64,000 nt of DNA from Agelaius tricolor. Its lineage: Eukaryota; Chordata; Aves; Passeriformes; Icteridae. Of the stretch, positions 19,955 to 32,350 are shown piece after piece. How positions within the stretch are numbered: position 1 is the first letter of the stretch; each line of letters starts with the position of its first letter. The DNA lies in the NCBI GenBank assembly GCA_023055355.1, contig JALJCS010000051.1:868001-932000 (forward strand), in the 5' to 3' direction. The position numbers and the translations under genes were made by a program. Below the pieces are notes generated by a model. It saw only the letters and a list, made by a program, of their open reading frames with translations, made no database searches and was not told where the DNA came from.

Positions 19955-22900
19955 TCAGCTGTCCTCAGAGCTCCAGCAGTGCAGCCAGCCGAGCCGTGAC
20001 AGACGAGGCCGAGTGATCCATGCCCTGTGCAGCTGGTCGTGCAGCCTCTGGAAGATGGAATATCGCCCACTGGCTGTTGCTCGGAGGACATGCAGTGTTT
20101 CAAGTGCCAGCTCTGACACGGCACTGCTCATGTCCTCCGTCAGGCGTTCCAGGGCTGCAAGAGAGAGGAACAGAGCCATGGCCAGATGCCGGATCTGCGG
20201 GGAGCCGAGGAGAGCCCCCTGCCAGGGCCATCGCAGCCGGCTCTTGCCATGGCCAGGAGGGAGCAGGGAGCAAGGGGATCAGCCCGAAGCTGCTGGCCAC
20301 CAATGGCCCACGTGGCCCTGAAATCTCAGTGTGCTCTGCCCCCAGGAGCAGAGCCCTCCGCAGCCGGGGCAGGGCTTGCAGCTCTAACCCCGGCAGCCCC
20401 CGCTGCCAGCCCGCTGGCCTCACTCACCAGTGCAGATCAGCTGCAGCTCTTGCTGCTGCCCCCTCAGGTGCCGCCCGGCCATGCCTGTGAACACAGAGCC
20501 TGTCACGGCGCCAGCGGCACAGCTCCCTGCCAGCGGCGCTGCCGGCGCTGTGGCCACACGGGCTGCTGGCCCGGCAGGGCTCAGCCCGGCCCTTGGCGCA
20601 CGCTGCCGCCCCAGGGCACGGCTGCCAGAGGGCGGCAGCAGCAATGCCCAGCCCAGGCGGGGCTCCACGGCGCCGGGCCCGGCTGGCGCTGCCGGGGCAG
20701 CAGGCGGGGCCGGGGCCGAGCTGCGGCGGGCCGGGCCGGGGAGGGAGCCCGGGCTCGTGGCTCACCCATGAACCTGATGGCCGCCTCTCGCAGGGGCTCC
20801 TGTGGGCTCTGCAGGTAACGCAGGGCCCGGCGCAGGTGCTCGGCCGCTCGGCTCCTGTCCTCTGCCAGCTGCAGAGAGCGGCAGGAGGGAAGGGTTGGCG
20901 CGGGCTCAGCCCCTGGGCCGGGCGCTGCCTGCGCCCAGCCCCGGCCTCCCCTGCCCGCACAGCCCTGAGGCGCGGCCACAGCAGCCGCTGGCCAAGGGCT
21001 CCCGAGGGCAGGGGGCAGAGGGCCGGCTGCTGCCCGGGGAGCCGCGGCGCCGGCCCGCAGCCCCGCCGGGCCGGGGCTCCATGGGCACCCGGCTCGGGCC
21101 CACGGGAGCCTGGAGAAGAGCCCCCGCGGCCTCTGGCTGCAGCAGCGGGCAGGGGCACAGCTGCCCGGCCCCGCACACTGAGCACCGCCCTCAGGGGCCT
21201 TCTCCAGGCCGAGCCTGGGCGTTCTCGGCTTCTCTTACCAAGCACTCGCCAAACCTCCATGTCTGATCCACCTGGAGCATTTGTTCAAGATTCCGCCTCT
21301 TCAGGAATCCGGCTGCAGAATGCAGCGTTTCCCGGGAGGCCTGGAGAGCAGCAGAGACGCGGTGTTGGCCCCACAGGCCAGGGCACGGGAGCATCCCAGT
21401 GCCACAGCCTGGAGGAGGCTGCAGCCCGCAAGGTGCCAGGGCAGGAAGCAGCCCAGTCCCCTGCCGGGGGGACAGCAGGTGGCCACAGGTCCTCACCTCA
21501 GCAACAATCTGATTCTCATCATGGCAGTGGACGTAGAGTGGGACCAGGCTCTGGCGAACGTGGGACTTCAGGGCCTTTCTTCCATCTTCTCTTAAAAAGT
21601 CCAGCATCTCTTGAAAGACACACATGGAGCTCAGCTGCACCCGGATATCATCCTGTAGGAGAGGAAGGGCAAAAGACCTCAGCATCAGCTGCTTCAGGCC
21701 CCCCAGAGCACAGGCCTGCATCTGCACAGGGCACCAAGTGTGCGGGCAGCAGCTGGCGGCCGTGGCTATGGGCACAGAGCCTTACGTGGTCAAAGAGTGG
21801 CAGGAGCGCCTCAGCCAGCTGCAGGGCAATGGGGGTGGCTATTGGGGCACCCCCAATATCCAGGAGCAAATATCGGAGTAGAAGAATGGTCATCCTGATC
21901 ATGTGGCTATCATTTTCCTGCAGGAGCTCCACAAGACTTTGGGTCAGGCTCCCCATTTTTTCAGCCTGTGCAGAACACAAGTTTGTGAAAGGCCAGTCTG
22001 CTGCCGCAGGGCCCAGAGGCCAAAGGCCTGTTCCAAAGCACTGGGGCCGCTGAAGCGGGAGGCAGGAGAGCTGGGAGCAGCTGCCCCAGGGCCCCAAGCC
22101 CAGGCAAGGCCAAGCGACTGCCTTGCCCGGCCCCACGCTGCCTGCATGGCTTCAGCCACTGCCCCCTTCTCACCATCAAGGGATTCTTGCCCAGCACTAC
22201 GAGGCCTCTGAGTGCCAAGTAACGCCTGGCCCTGTGCTCGCTCTGCAGGTTCTGTGCCATGATCTGCAGAACACTGTCACTGCATTCCCTCAAGTCCAGG
22301 CACTCGAGGACCTGAAAGGCACAGGGCAGTGACAGGGAGCCGGCCGGCAGGAGCCCGGAACCGCACAGGGCTGGGCCCAGGCAGCAGCACAGGGCACGGG
22401 CACCGTCCTGGCAGCTGTGCCTACGAGAGGGCAGAGAGCTGGGAGGCAGCGCTGGCCTTGAGGCTCACCTCCACAAGGAATGCCAGGGCAGGGAAATCCC
22501 AGTATGGCATCTCTTGGCCGAGCATGGTGAGCAGGTAGAATGCAATCCCGGAACAAAAGTGTAGGGCTGAATGGGAAATTTCTCTAAAGAGAGGAAAAAG
22601 GAAACAAGACCCTGAGCCAGTGGGGCAAATCTCTCCTAGGAGTGACTCACAGAGTTCTCATCTTTCCCCACCACCCTTCCAGCAAGGGGACCTGGGCCAC
22701 TCGGGAGTTGCTTTCTCATGGGCACCCTCCTCTCCCAGCCTTTTCCAGTCTGCTTGGCTGTCCCGCAGTGACAAGGCCCTCTGGCCATGACCATGTTTTG
22801 CAGGACACCCCGGGCACAGAGCACAAATGTCAGAGGCAGTGGGGAGAAGGGGCTCTCACCTGGCCAGCAGAGCCACGGCAAAGTGGTGGGTGTCAAGAGA

Positions 22901-25349
22901 GAGCAGCGTGTCCCAGCCACACCTGCGTTCCATTGCCACCACCACATCCTCACAGCGGAGAAGGCAGAGCAGGGACTTCAGGGTGCGCACTGCAAACCTG
23001 TGTGCACAGCAAAGGCCAGGTGACGCTGGCAGCACTGGCTCCTTGGCAGGCCACGTGGCAGGGACAGGAGGAGTGGGATGGAGCACCTGTTGGGGCTGGT
23101 GACAAGGCCGTGCTCTTGCTGGCATCCCTTCCAGAAGGCATCGACCTCCTCTGGCATCTCCAAGGTGCTGGAGAACACTTGGAAGAGCAGATGCACAAAT
23201 AGGCGGGGGAAATACACCTTCAATATCCGTGGCAGACAGGGCACCTGCAGGATCTTCCACATCACCACGGTTGCCTGCAAGGGACAAAGGCCCCCGAGAC
23301 AGCGCTCAGTGCCCAGGCGTCCGTGTGGCAGGGCCTGAGCGTGGCAGGGAGAGGCCCACAGAGACCTTGGCATGGGGAGCACGGGGCCTGCTGGGCCTGA
23401 AGCTGCCCCTGGGCCAGGTTTCAGGCCAGCGCCTGAGGCAGGCAGATGCAGTGGGGGAAGGAGGATGGAGAGCTGCTGGAGAGGCAGCCTTGGGGCCAGC
23501 AAAGGCCACTTGCAGAAACTCACAGCCAGGTTAAAGACAGCCGTTTGGTCCCCATCAGAGGTGCACGTGCTGTGCACTGGCCAGCTCCCCAGCACATCCA
23601 GGAGGATCAGCTGTGCCAGCTCGGCAGTCCTGGCTGAGCCCATGATGGTCTTCCACATGGCCATGGCAGCTCTGGGGAGTCAGAGCTCTGTCTCAGGGGG
23701 GTCTCAGCCACAGCAGTGTGGGGAGCTGAGCTGGCTGCCAGCTCTGCCTCTGCCCACTGGCCCTGGCCAGCAGCAGCCAGGCAGCCCAGGCCTGTGGGGA
23801 CAGAGCCCTGAGGGGCAGGGAGGGAGCATGGCAGCAGGCTCAGGGGCTGACGTGCCAGGGCTGGCAAAGGCAGCAGCCAGGGGGCCCTGGAAGTCTCTGT
23901 TGCTCAGACACCTGCGGCAGGCTGTACAGGCTGATGGGCTGGGGAGGCCTGAGCCCTCTGGGCAGGTGGGCCCCATACCTGTCACAGGACGGGGCCACAC
24001 GCAGCAGAGTCAGGACTGCGTCATCTGGCTGTGCTTCCGTCAGATCCAGCAGGGCCTCGTCCAGCCTGGCTTCAGCACAATCATTGGCCACGAGCCACTG
24101 GTGGATGAACCTCACCATGGCGGGCACCTGGAGAAGGCACAGGGAGACTTGGGAAGCTGCCAGGGGGAGCAATGTTCCCAGCTTGCCCAGAGAAGTGCTT
24201 CCCTTCCCCGCGCACTGCCATGTGGCCTCAAAGGCTCACAGCAACCAGCACTCATGGCTTGGGAGGCCGAGCAATTCCTGGGAGGATCAAACCCTGCCCA
24301 CAGGCTGCTTACTTGGTTTGGATAGTAAAAACCTTCCTCTACAAGCATACACAGGAGGGCAGCACTGGGCATGGTTTTGAAGATGGGCGAGTATGGTCTG
24401 AGCCCAGTGCCCATGGCGATGGTCTCTTCCTCCTGCATCCTCTTGATGAATTTGCAGATGAACTGTAGGAGAAGGGCAGGAAGCCGGGGATGTTGCATGG
24501 AGTGCTGCACACACGGTGCTGGGCTGAGCAGGGACAGCAGGCCCAGCCCAGGTGGGGGTGGCTGCAGGTACCTGCGCTGTGCTGCGGAAGCGGCCACGGC
24601 TGGATTCCTGCTCTTGTGTGCACTCCAGGGCTGCATCTGGCAAAGAGCGAGAGCAGCCAGAGCTGAGGAACTGCGGGAGAGGCCGGAGAACACAGGCCAG
24701 CCCTGCGCTGCCCAGGCAGGGAGAGCCCCGGGATGGCCCAGGGGATGGAGCACGGCCACTGCAGGGTGTCTGCCCAGGCCCTCTTCCGTCCTGTCCATGG
24801 GCATTTCCCCAGGGGATAGGATGGCATGGCATGGCATGGCATGGCATGGCATGGCATGGCATGGCATGGCATGGCATTGGGTCAAGCTGGCTGCAGATGC
24901 CAACCCTGTGGACCAGCTCTGCCACTCACCCTCCTGCGGTGGCTGGAACGGCACCACCTCCTCAGTCTCCTGTGCTGGGGCAGCTGCAGGGCCTTCTTCC
25001 TCCTCCTCCACCCAGGCCAGCTTGGGCACTCTTGGGGGTCTCTGCTCCATGTGTTCTTCATCTCTGTTCCATTCTGTACATGGGAACATGCCCAGGATAT
25101 TATGGGATGGGATGGGATGGGATGGGATGGGATGGGATGGGATGGGATGGGATGGGATGGGATGCGATGTTGCCAAGCTGGCTGCAGGCACCAACCCTGC
25201 GGCCCAGCTCTGCCACTCACCTTCCTGCAGCAGCTCAAACGGCACCACCTCTTCGGTCTCCTGTGCTGGGGCAGCTCCAGGGCCTTCTTCCTCCTCTTTC
25301 ACCCAGGCCAGCTTGGGCATTCTCGGGGGTCTCTGCTCCATGTCAGTGA
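19955..25349 (-). CDS. Short MROH-family HEAT-repeat protein gene
   Basis: Maestro heat-like (MROH) proteins are helical HEAT-repeat scaffolds of poorly known function. I infer exons at 25221-25349, 24930-25073, 24572-24636, 24313-24462, 23979-24127, 23524-23671, 23087-23274, 22860-22997, 22469-22583, 22174-22311, 21786-21965, 21497-21652, 21239-21340, 20766-20868, 20428-20484 and 19955-20154. All have GT/AG borders and all phases fit. From the ATG at 25341 this gives about 717 codons with no stop until TGA 19955-19957. Helical repeats include LLRYLLLDIGGAPIATPIALQLAEALLPLF and RFIHQWLVANDCAEARLDEALLDL. The N-terminal two exons are near-copies (MEQRPPR and an acidic Glu run). The protein is about half the usual MROH length. 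The start is uncertain, since an upstream exon could exist. Confidence 0.82.
24821..24876 (+). repeat. (ATGGC)11 pentanucleotide array
   Basis: About eleven near-perfect ATGGC units in the intron after the second copy of the duplicated MROH 5' exon. Confidence 0.95.
25102..25164 (+). repeat. (ATGGG)12-13 pentanucleotide array
   Basis: About a dozen ATGGG units in the intron after the first copy of the duplicated MROH 5' exon. It sits at the place equivalent to the ATGGC array and differs from it by one base per unit. Confidence 0.95.
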
Positions 25350-25369
25350 CTGGATTTGTGGCTACTTGC

Positions 25370-25640
25370 AGGAAAGATGCCTCAGAAATGCTCTGAGTCA
25401 GCAAGTCCTGCAGTGGTGCCTGGAAGGCACCTTCAAGAGAGAAGCCTCAGGGAGGCTTCAGGACAGCAAGTCCTGCGCTCGGTCTCGAGGGCTCCGGCCA
25501 CCAGGACAGGAGACTCCTGTCAAGGATTGGGGTCTGGCCTCGAAGGCTCCTGCAGAAGAGAAGCCTCAGGGAGACCACGGGTCACCAAGTCCTGTGGTCT
25601 GGCCTCGAGGTCACCTGCAGGAATAACGCCTCGCAAAGGC
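25370..25640 (+). repeat. Degenerate ~60-bp tandem repeat upstream of MROH gene
   Basis: AGCAAGTCCTG or ACCAAGTCCTG, CTCGAGG or CTCGAAGG, and GAAGCCTCAGGGAG recur about every 60 bases. It may belong to the promoter or 5' untranslated region of the MROH-like gene. Beyond it, TGTCACAAAGGGCCC occurs twice (about 25,756 and 25,808). Confidence 0.55.
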
Positions 25641-25829
25641 TCCAGGTGGGACAGGAACGAGGGCGCTGTGCGGGGGCTCCTCACGGCACCGCTCTGTCCC
25701 GTTCTGCCCCATTGCCTGTTCCCAGCAGCCGGGCAAGCTTCTATTTCCCACGTGTCACAAAGGGCCCTTGGACACCCGTTCTATGCCACAGTGACCGTGC
25801 TGCACCGTGTCACAAAGGGCCCCTGCACA

Positions 25830-28800
25830 CACTGCCCCCTGCCCTGGGGCTGCCCCCAGCCCAGCCAAAGTGGCCCAGGCTGGAAGGAATGCCTGGCCCC
25901 AGGTGTCTAAGGCAGCCCCACAGGTCTTTAGGAAGGGCTCAGAGCATCAGCAAACGCTGCCCTGCTCTGCGGGCTCAGGGCAGCAGAAGGAGCCCCAGGG
26001 CTGCCGACGCAGCCGCGCTGGGAAGGGCACGGGGCCTTCCAGGGAAGCTGGCACGGCCTCCTTGGGACACCTCCCGGCCGGTGGCCATCCCAAACCCACG
26101 GGTGTGACACAGACAAGGAATGTGTGGGCCAGGGCACGAATGCTGCTCTGAGCCCTGGGGCCCGGGCAGCGCTGACAGCAGCAGCTGTGGCAGAGTCCCT
26201 GCCCAAGCAGAGCTGCCACCCCCGAGCCCTGGCAGCGCTGGTGCCCGTCTCCTGCCCCAGAGACCTGTGCCCCCGGGGGGCTGCTGTGCCACAGGGAGCC
26301 AAAGCCCACGTGCATTGGGGGCTGATGGCAGCAGCACCTGCAGCAACTGCTGGCAACACTTGGTCTCTGTCAGAAGCTCTTACTCTGTGCTGGAATTATT
26401 CTCTCATTGAAGTCATTTCCTGCACCACAAACACATCTTGGCCATGAAGACACAGAAGAATCTGGCATTAAGGAATCCTCACTTCAGGAAAGTTGTACTT
26501 CCCATTGCTCAGCTCAAGTAATTATAAATTTGCAAACTTTCCGAATTTATTGGGATGGCCTGAGAATGTGACTGGTCTACAAGTTTGTGTCCCATCCTGA
26601 AGCAGCAACTCATTTGCCTTATCATCCATTGAATGACACTTTAGAAAACATAACACTACACAGAGCCAAAAAGACCATTCTTTGATTTGCAAATGGATTT
26701 TGATGAAGGGATGATAATCTCCTAATTTTCTTAAGGAATTAAAGCTCTCAAGGAATGAAAGACCACTCAGTGTTACAAGAGTAACCCAAACAAATGAGTA
26801 GATGGCAAAAGGGTTGATTCTCCCGCAGTACAGATATCAAAGTGGCCAATAAAGTACAGCTCTCCCCTCTTGTTCCCTGCAGGGGAAACAGGACCATGAA
26901 TAGAAATAGTCACAGATATTCTTTCTGCCCTCCATAACCAAAGCTGTGCCAAAGCATAGATGCTGCCTTCAAACTGACTCAAATTCCAGCCCAGACCTCT
27001 CACCTTCCAGACAACTCCTTCCCCAACATCCCACCAACACCAACCCCCCAAAATCCCACAGAGAAGCCCTCAACACCTCACCAGGAGCCCCAGCTGTGCC
27101 CGTCCCTCTGCAGAGCTTTCCCAGCCTCCAGCAGACGCCCTGGTTCCCTGCACGTGCCGTGGGCTGGCACTCAGGAGGATCTGCTCCAAGGCCGTCCCCG
27201 GTGGCAGCTCAGGCTGCCAGGCCTGTGGTTCCTGGATCACCCTTCCCAGCGAGCCTTCCTGGGCACGGCTGTTCCATGGGCACCTCTGCGCTCAGCTCGG
27301 ACTGCTCCACTCAGCCAGGGCTGCTGGGAAAGGATCCAGAGCAGCCTGGCCAGCTCTTTCTCCAGCTCCCTCTTCACTCTTGGGGGATGTAGAACATCCC
27401 ACAGGAAAGCAACTGGTGCCACAAGGAGTGGGCAGCATCAGGCAGCTCTGGGGAGGCGCCTCAGCACTGCTGTATCCTGAGGGAACGCTGCTGTCCATGC
27501 CCTGTGTGTATCTGCAAAAGCTTCAAATCAGCTGCCTCAGCTCCCAGGGCCTCTCTTGGCCAGCATCCTGACGTGGATGCAGGGCTGCTGCCAGGCACTG
27601 CTGGGACCCAGCGGCACAGGAGCGGCTGTCTCGTGTCCACGGAGCAGCCCTGACACAGCCAGGGCCATCCCAAAAGCAGACAAACGCTCCTGGGTCAGCA
27701 GAGAGGAGCAAGGAGCACTGGGCTCCTCTCAGGGGATCTCAGCTGGGCTCACTCCACCACACGCCCCCATTTTGAGGCCTGCTGATGCCCAGCTGCCAGA
27801 AATGCCCACCTTGTTCTCTCCAAGATGCACAGGGAGAGCCAATGAGCAGGACACCTTGGGAGGCCTTTGCTGAGGCCAGGGACACACCAAGATCAGCCAA
27901 GGCTCTCCTTGCTGCCTGGCCCACACATCCCAGCTCTGTGCTGGCCCTGGGCCACAGCAGCTCCCACCAAGCAGGAGGCAAATGCATTTTGCCAAGAGTT
28001 GAAACACAGCAGACTGGAAAGATGTGAAAAGTGTGTGTGCAAAGGCCTTTTAATTCACAGCTCTCACAGAGAGCTTTGGGGCTCGTGGCTGGACAGAGAT
28101 GCTCCTGCTCACCCTCTGTCCAAAGAGGGGGAACACACCCTGCTGCAGGTGCTTGGCTTGGTCTCTGCAGGTCCAGGTGGATGCCAAACCTGCTCTTCAC
28201 AGCCTTCTCCCTTGCCCTGCTCCTCTGCCAAGTGCAACGGGCCTCAAGGACTGAAAGGAGCACAGAGAGCCAAAGGGGGACACTCGCACCTGCCTCACTG
28301 GGAGCTCCCTGGGAAGCACTTTCCTTGAGAAGCAAGCCCCTTTCCTCCAAAGGCATTTCCCCAAATGTGTGGCTTTCCTGGGCAACACCAACACACTCTT
28401 AAGAAAAGCTGGCCAGGCTGAATGACTCCAGGTCCTTTCAGGACGGGCACTCCAGCTGTAGCTCGTATTCCCCCAAGTGTGTGTCCAGGTGCAGGTTCAG
28501 AGGTGCAGCCCCAGGCCCTCTACAAACACAAGCTGCCCGCTGCCTCTTCCCCTGCCTCAGCTCCTGCCTGTGCTCACAGCACCAAAACCAGGCTGTTCCC
28601 AGCCAGAGCCCAGAGCCCTGTCCCCACAGGATGCTCTTGCAATCATCTTCCAGGACTCTCTGCTGTGCACACGTGCTTTTCATGCCCGCTCCCAACAGGC
28701 TTTGGAACACAGAGCACAACCTGGCTGGCTCTGCCACCAGCACAGCGCAAACACAGGCGGAGGAAGAAGCAGCAGGGGTTGATTTGCGGCCATGCCCAAG

Positions 28801-29640
28801 AGAGACTGGAAGGGTGCCCTCCCTCTGCTCTCCCTTGGTTGGCTTTCTGACTGGCTCTGAGCCTGGGGCTGCCATTCCTCACTTGTGGGGACCAGAACCA
28901 CAGCCGGGATCCCGGCACTGCCTGGCAGCGCTCCGGGCACCGGCACGGCCGTGTGTCCGAGTCTCGGGCACCGTGCTGCTGCTTCATCTGCCCTTAGGCA
29001 CACCCAGAGCTCCATGCAAAGCCCGGATGGTCTCTGGTTCTGCCCTCTTCCTCATCCTGTGCAGGGATGGAGCACTGCTGTGCTTTCAGGAAGCTATTCT
29101 TGAAAACTTCCAGCATTCCAAGCTCCTTTGCCCTCCATGGATGCTTGCCATGGAATCCCTCTCTGCTGTGTTTAGAGCATATTCAGGTTTGCTCTTCAAA
29201 AGTCCAGGGGCTCCAGGGTGCTCAGCAAGATCTGGAACTCCACAGTGCTGTACAACTGCACCTTCAGCACAGGAACCTTTCCATCCTGACCTGCCCTCGT
29301 TCCTCTGTGTCTGTGCACAAAACACGGCGTGGGAGAGAACAGCAGCAGGGGCCTGTGTGTCCCAGGGCCACGGATTTTCATCGCTCCAGCTCCACAGAGA
29401 TGCAGGTAAAGCAAAGAAGCCAAACTGTTTATTAATGGAAGGTGAAGCAAAGGGATGAGCTGGGAGGGAAGAAAGGGGATGGGCAGGGTCTGAGGGCTGG
29501 AGGGAGGGAGCTGTCAACAGGGAGGGAGAAGGCAGGAGCCATGGGAGCTTCCCACAGGCTCAGTTGTGCCAGTCATCAGCTGTGCCTGGAACTCCAGCTG
29601 ATCCCCTCTGGTCTCCAGGTGGTCTCACCTTCCAAGGGAT
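25830..29640. other. Spacer between MROH copies, no gene supported
   Basis: GC-rich at both ends with a more AT-rich part at 26,400-27,000. Many overlapping frames exist on both strands, but none shows splice-consistent borders or a recognisable domain. Parts may be decayed introns of an older MROH-like gene copy. Confidence 0.4.
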
Positions 29641-29744
29641 TGGAGGTCTTAAAGAGACACTGGTTCTTCTGAGCCAGCAGATGAAAGTTCTGCAGTTCTT
29701 CCCTCAAACATCACCTGAACAAATGTGCTTATGCAGGAGGGGCT

Positions 29745-30155
29745 GTTATCTTCACTCAGGGCTCGAAGGGCTGGAAGAGAGAGGAACAGAGCCACGGTCA
29801 GAACGTGGATGTGCAGGAATCCAAGGAGACCTTCCTGCCAGAGCCATCCCACCCAGCTCTTGCCATGGCCGCAAGAGAGGAGAGGCCAAGGGGATCAGCT
29901 GCAAAGTGCTGGCCATGAATCCCCCTGCCTGCATCCCTGAAATCTCTGTGTGCTCTGCCCACGCCACCCCTGGTCCACACAGGGAGCAAAGCCCACCACA
30001 GCCGGGGCAGGGATTGCAGCTCCCTGCCCAGGCATTGCAGCTCCCCCAGCCAGCCCCCGCTGACAGCCCACTGCCCTCATCACCCTCACGGAGGGCCTGG
30101 AGCTCTTCCTTCTGCCCCATCAGGAGCACCCAGACAATCCCTGGGAACACAGGCT
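29745..30155 (-). pseudogene. Decayed copy of MROH gene 3' end
   Basis: Nucleotide runs match 20,150-20,500 almost throughout, for example AGAGAGAGGAACAGAGCCA, GCTCTTGCCATGGCC, AAGGGGATCAGC and CCGGGGCAGGG. Remnants of the last two exons can be read: GQKEELQALREG for the exon with GQQQELQLICT, and ALRALSEDNSPS for the start of ALERLTEDMSSA. The remaining coding sequence is lost. It is a duplicate separated from its source by about 9.5 kb. Confidence 0.75.
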
Positions 30156-30279
30156 AACCAAACTAAGCCTGCCCTGGCTGTTATCCAGTTTGCTTTATGG
30201 CTTAATGAGGTGAGGAACTAATGGATCTTTAACTTCCTCTGGAAGGCAGGCACATGGATTCAGAGCTATCACACACTAA

Positions 30280-31533
30280 GTGTATGGTTTTGGGGGTTAC
30301 TTTAATAATGGTACTTACTGTGAGGAAATGACACGGGGGCAAATTTTTTCCCAGCCCTTCACCCAGCTCTTTGGGTCTGCCCCACCAGTTTTCAAAGGGT
30401 TCAGATCCACTCTAAATGCTAATGATATCATACAGTGGTTGGTGTTGCTGATAGGCCTGTTACATTTAGCATTCAGAGATAAGGGAAGATTAACCTGGAT
30501 AACCACACTGACACCTACCCCAGAGACAAGGGATGCTGCTGCCCCAGAGACTGACCCTGCCCCACAGCCCACCTCAGAAATGAACCACCCAGGCTGGATG
30601 AGGGTTCTAATGAAAGAGATGGGCCAGGTGCTGAAGGAGTACATTTCCACAGCTGGATAAAAGCCATCCCCCTGCCTCAAAGAGGGAGAGTCTGATGGTG
30701 CAGCAGTGGAACCCACAGATGTTACAACTGTCCAGGTTCCAGCTGAACTTGCAAAGGCAGTCACAGCCAGCAGCAGTGGCCCTGGTGGAAACAAGGAGAT
30801 CTAAGATGAAATCAGAGCACCCAGATGAGGATATGAAAGGAGAGCCTTCCCAACGCCCAGGAGAGGCAACAGTTGAGGTCATCACCGAGTCCCTGACGTA
30901 CGAAAGTCTCCGTAATCTGCACAAAGACATTGTATGACAGGGACGTGAGGCTTATACAACCTGGCTACTTTGGGTCTGGGACCTTATGGGTACAGGTGTC
31001 CAGCGGGATGGTGGTGAGGCAAGGAATTTGGGACACTTGACTCAGGACTCAGGTATGAATCTGATTTTTGTAAGGGAGCCAAGGTCCCTTTCCCTCTGGG
31101 AGTGGCTTTTAATGAATGTCAGAGAGAGGTTTGTCCACAGGGAGAGAATGCAGGACCAGCACCACAGAATGTGCTCTGGAAGATTCTTGAGGAAGGGATC
31201 CAAGAGGTGAGAGAAGTGGCAGTATTGGAAGTACTCTTTGGGAGGGATGGACAGCATGATAATGACCCCAACAAGGTCAGGTGCACAGGGCAAATGTTGT
31301 GGAGTCTGGCAAATCTGGGGCCAGCTCAATACACCACCTTCATTGCAATGATTAATGCCAATAAGAAACGAGAGACAGTGGGTTCTGTTGCCAACAAGCT
31401 TAGAAATTATGAGAGTGTGATCAATGGCCCAATGCAGGCTCATGTCTCTGCCGTGGTCCAAGAACTCAGAGAGGAGATGAGGGAGATGAGGGAGGAGGTG
31501 AGGAGGAACAGTTCCCACATTGCACCAGTGTGA
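30280..31533 (+). pseudogene. gag: ERV-L gag relic
   Basis: Two open pieces (30280-30660 and 31102-31533) in gag position. The second has a capsid-like helical text (LWSLANLGPAQYTTFIAMINANKK) ending in a Glu/Met/Arg-rich coiled-coil-like run. The stretch between them has stops. Assignment rests on position before the protease. Confidence 0.6.
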
Positions 31534-31750
31534 GTCACAGGCCCCAGAGTCAGAGCCCAACGTTCCCCAGCTAGAGAGAGAGGGTACAGCCCATGGGCTG
31601 ACCTGTGGTTCTTTCTGCGTGACCATGGGGGAGACATGGGAAGGTGGGATGGAAAACCCACTTCTGTCCTGGCAGCATGGATGCATCAGCTCAAGGAGGG
31701 AAACACTAATTGAGGGAATTCCAGTAAAGTGAAGGTAGCCCCAACCTCCC

Positions 31751-32335
31751 ATGACTGAGCTGCTGGGTATGATCCGTCAGATCCCCTGGAAGGTACCTCG
31801 ACCATGTATGCCCAGAATAGAAATAATAACCAGGGCTAGGGAGGGCCCTGCCTCTAGCCAGGGAGAGGCACGGGAAAACCGGATTTTCTGGACAGTGTGG
31901 ATCCGATGGCCTGGCACATCAGAGCCACAAAAATACGATGCCTTAGTTGATACTGGTGCGCAGTGTACCCTGATACCATCGGGACATGTGGGGGCAGAAC
32001 CTGTTTCCATTGCTGGGGTGACGCGGGGATCACAGCAATTGACCCTGTTGGGAGCCCAGGTGAGCCTGACTGTGAAGGTGTGGCAGAAACATCCTATTGT
32101 GACTGGCCCAGAGGCCCCGTGTATTCTGGGCATAGATTTCCTCCAGAATGGCTGTTACAAAGGCCCAAAGGGACTCAGATGGGCTTTTGGCATAGCTGCT
32201 GTAGAGGCTGAGAACATCAAGCAGTTGAACACTTTGCCTGGACTATCAGAAAACCCATCTGCAGTAGCTCTCCTGAAGGTGGAAGAGCAACGAGTGCCAA
32301 TTGCCACCTCGACAGTGCACCGCCGGCAATATTGA
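31751..32335 (+). pseudogene. pro: ERV-L protease
   Basis: The retroviral aspartic protease motif VDTGAQCTLIP begins near 31,946, and the C-terminal ILGIDFLQ motif is present. The frame is open for 195 codons to TGA and would continue into reverse transcriptase, which is in another frame in this copy. The protein is presumably inactive because pol is broken. Confidence 0.8.
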
Positions 32336-32350
32336 ACAAATTGAGATGCC

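Noticed and set aside
20593..22053. Long plus-strand open frame of 486 codons
   Set aside because: It lies opposite phase-consistent MROH exons and their introns, has Ala/Gly/Pro/Arg-rich text from GC-rich sequence, and shows no domain.
24371..25396. 341-codon plus-strand frame with GMAWH and GMGWD repeats
   Set aside because: Arises from the ATGGC and ATGGG arrays and runs antisense to the duplicated MROH exons.
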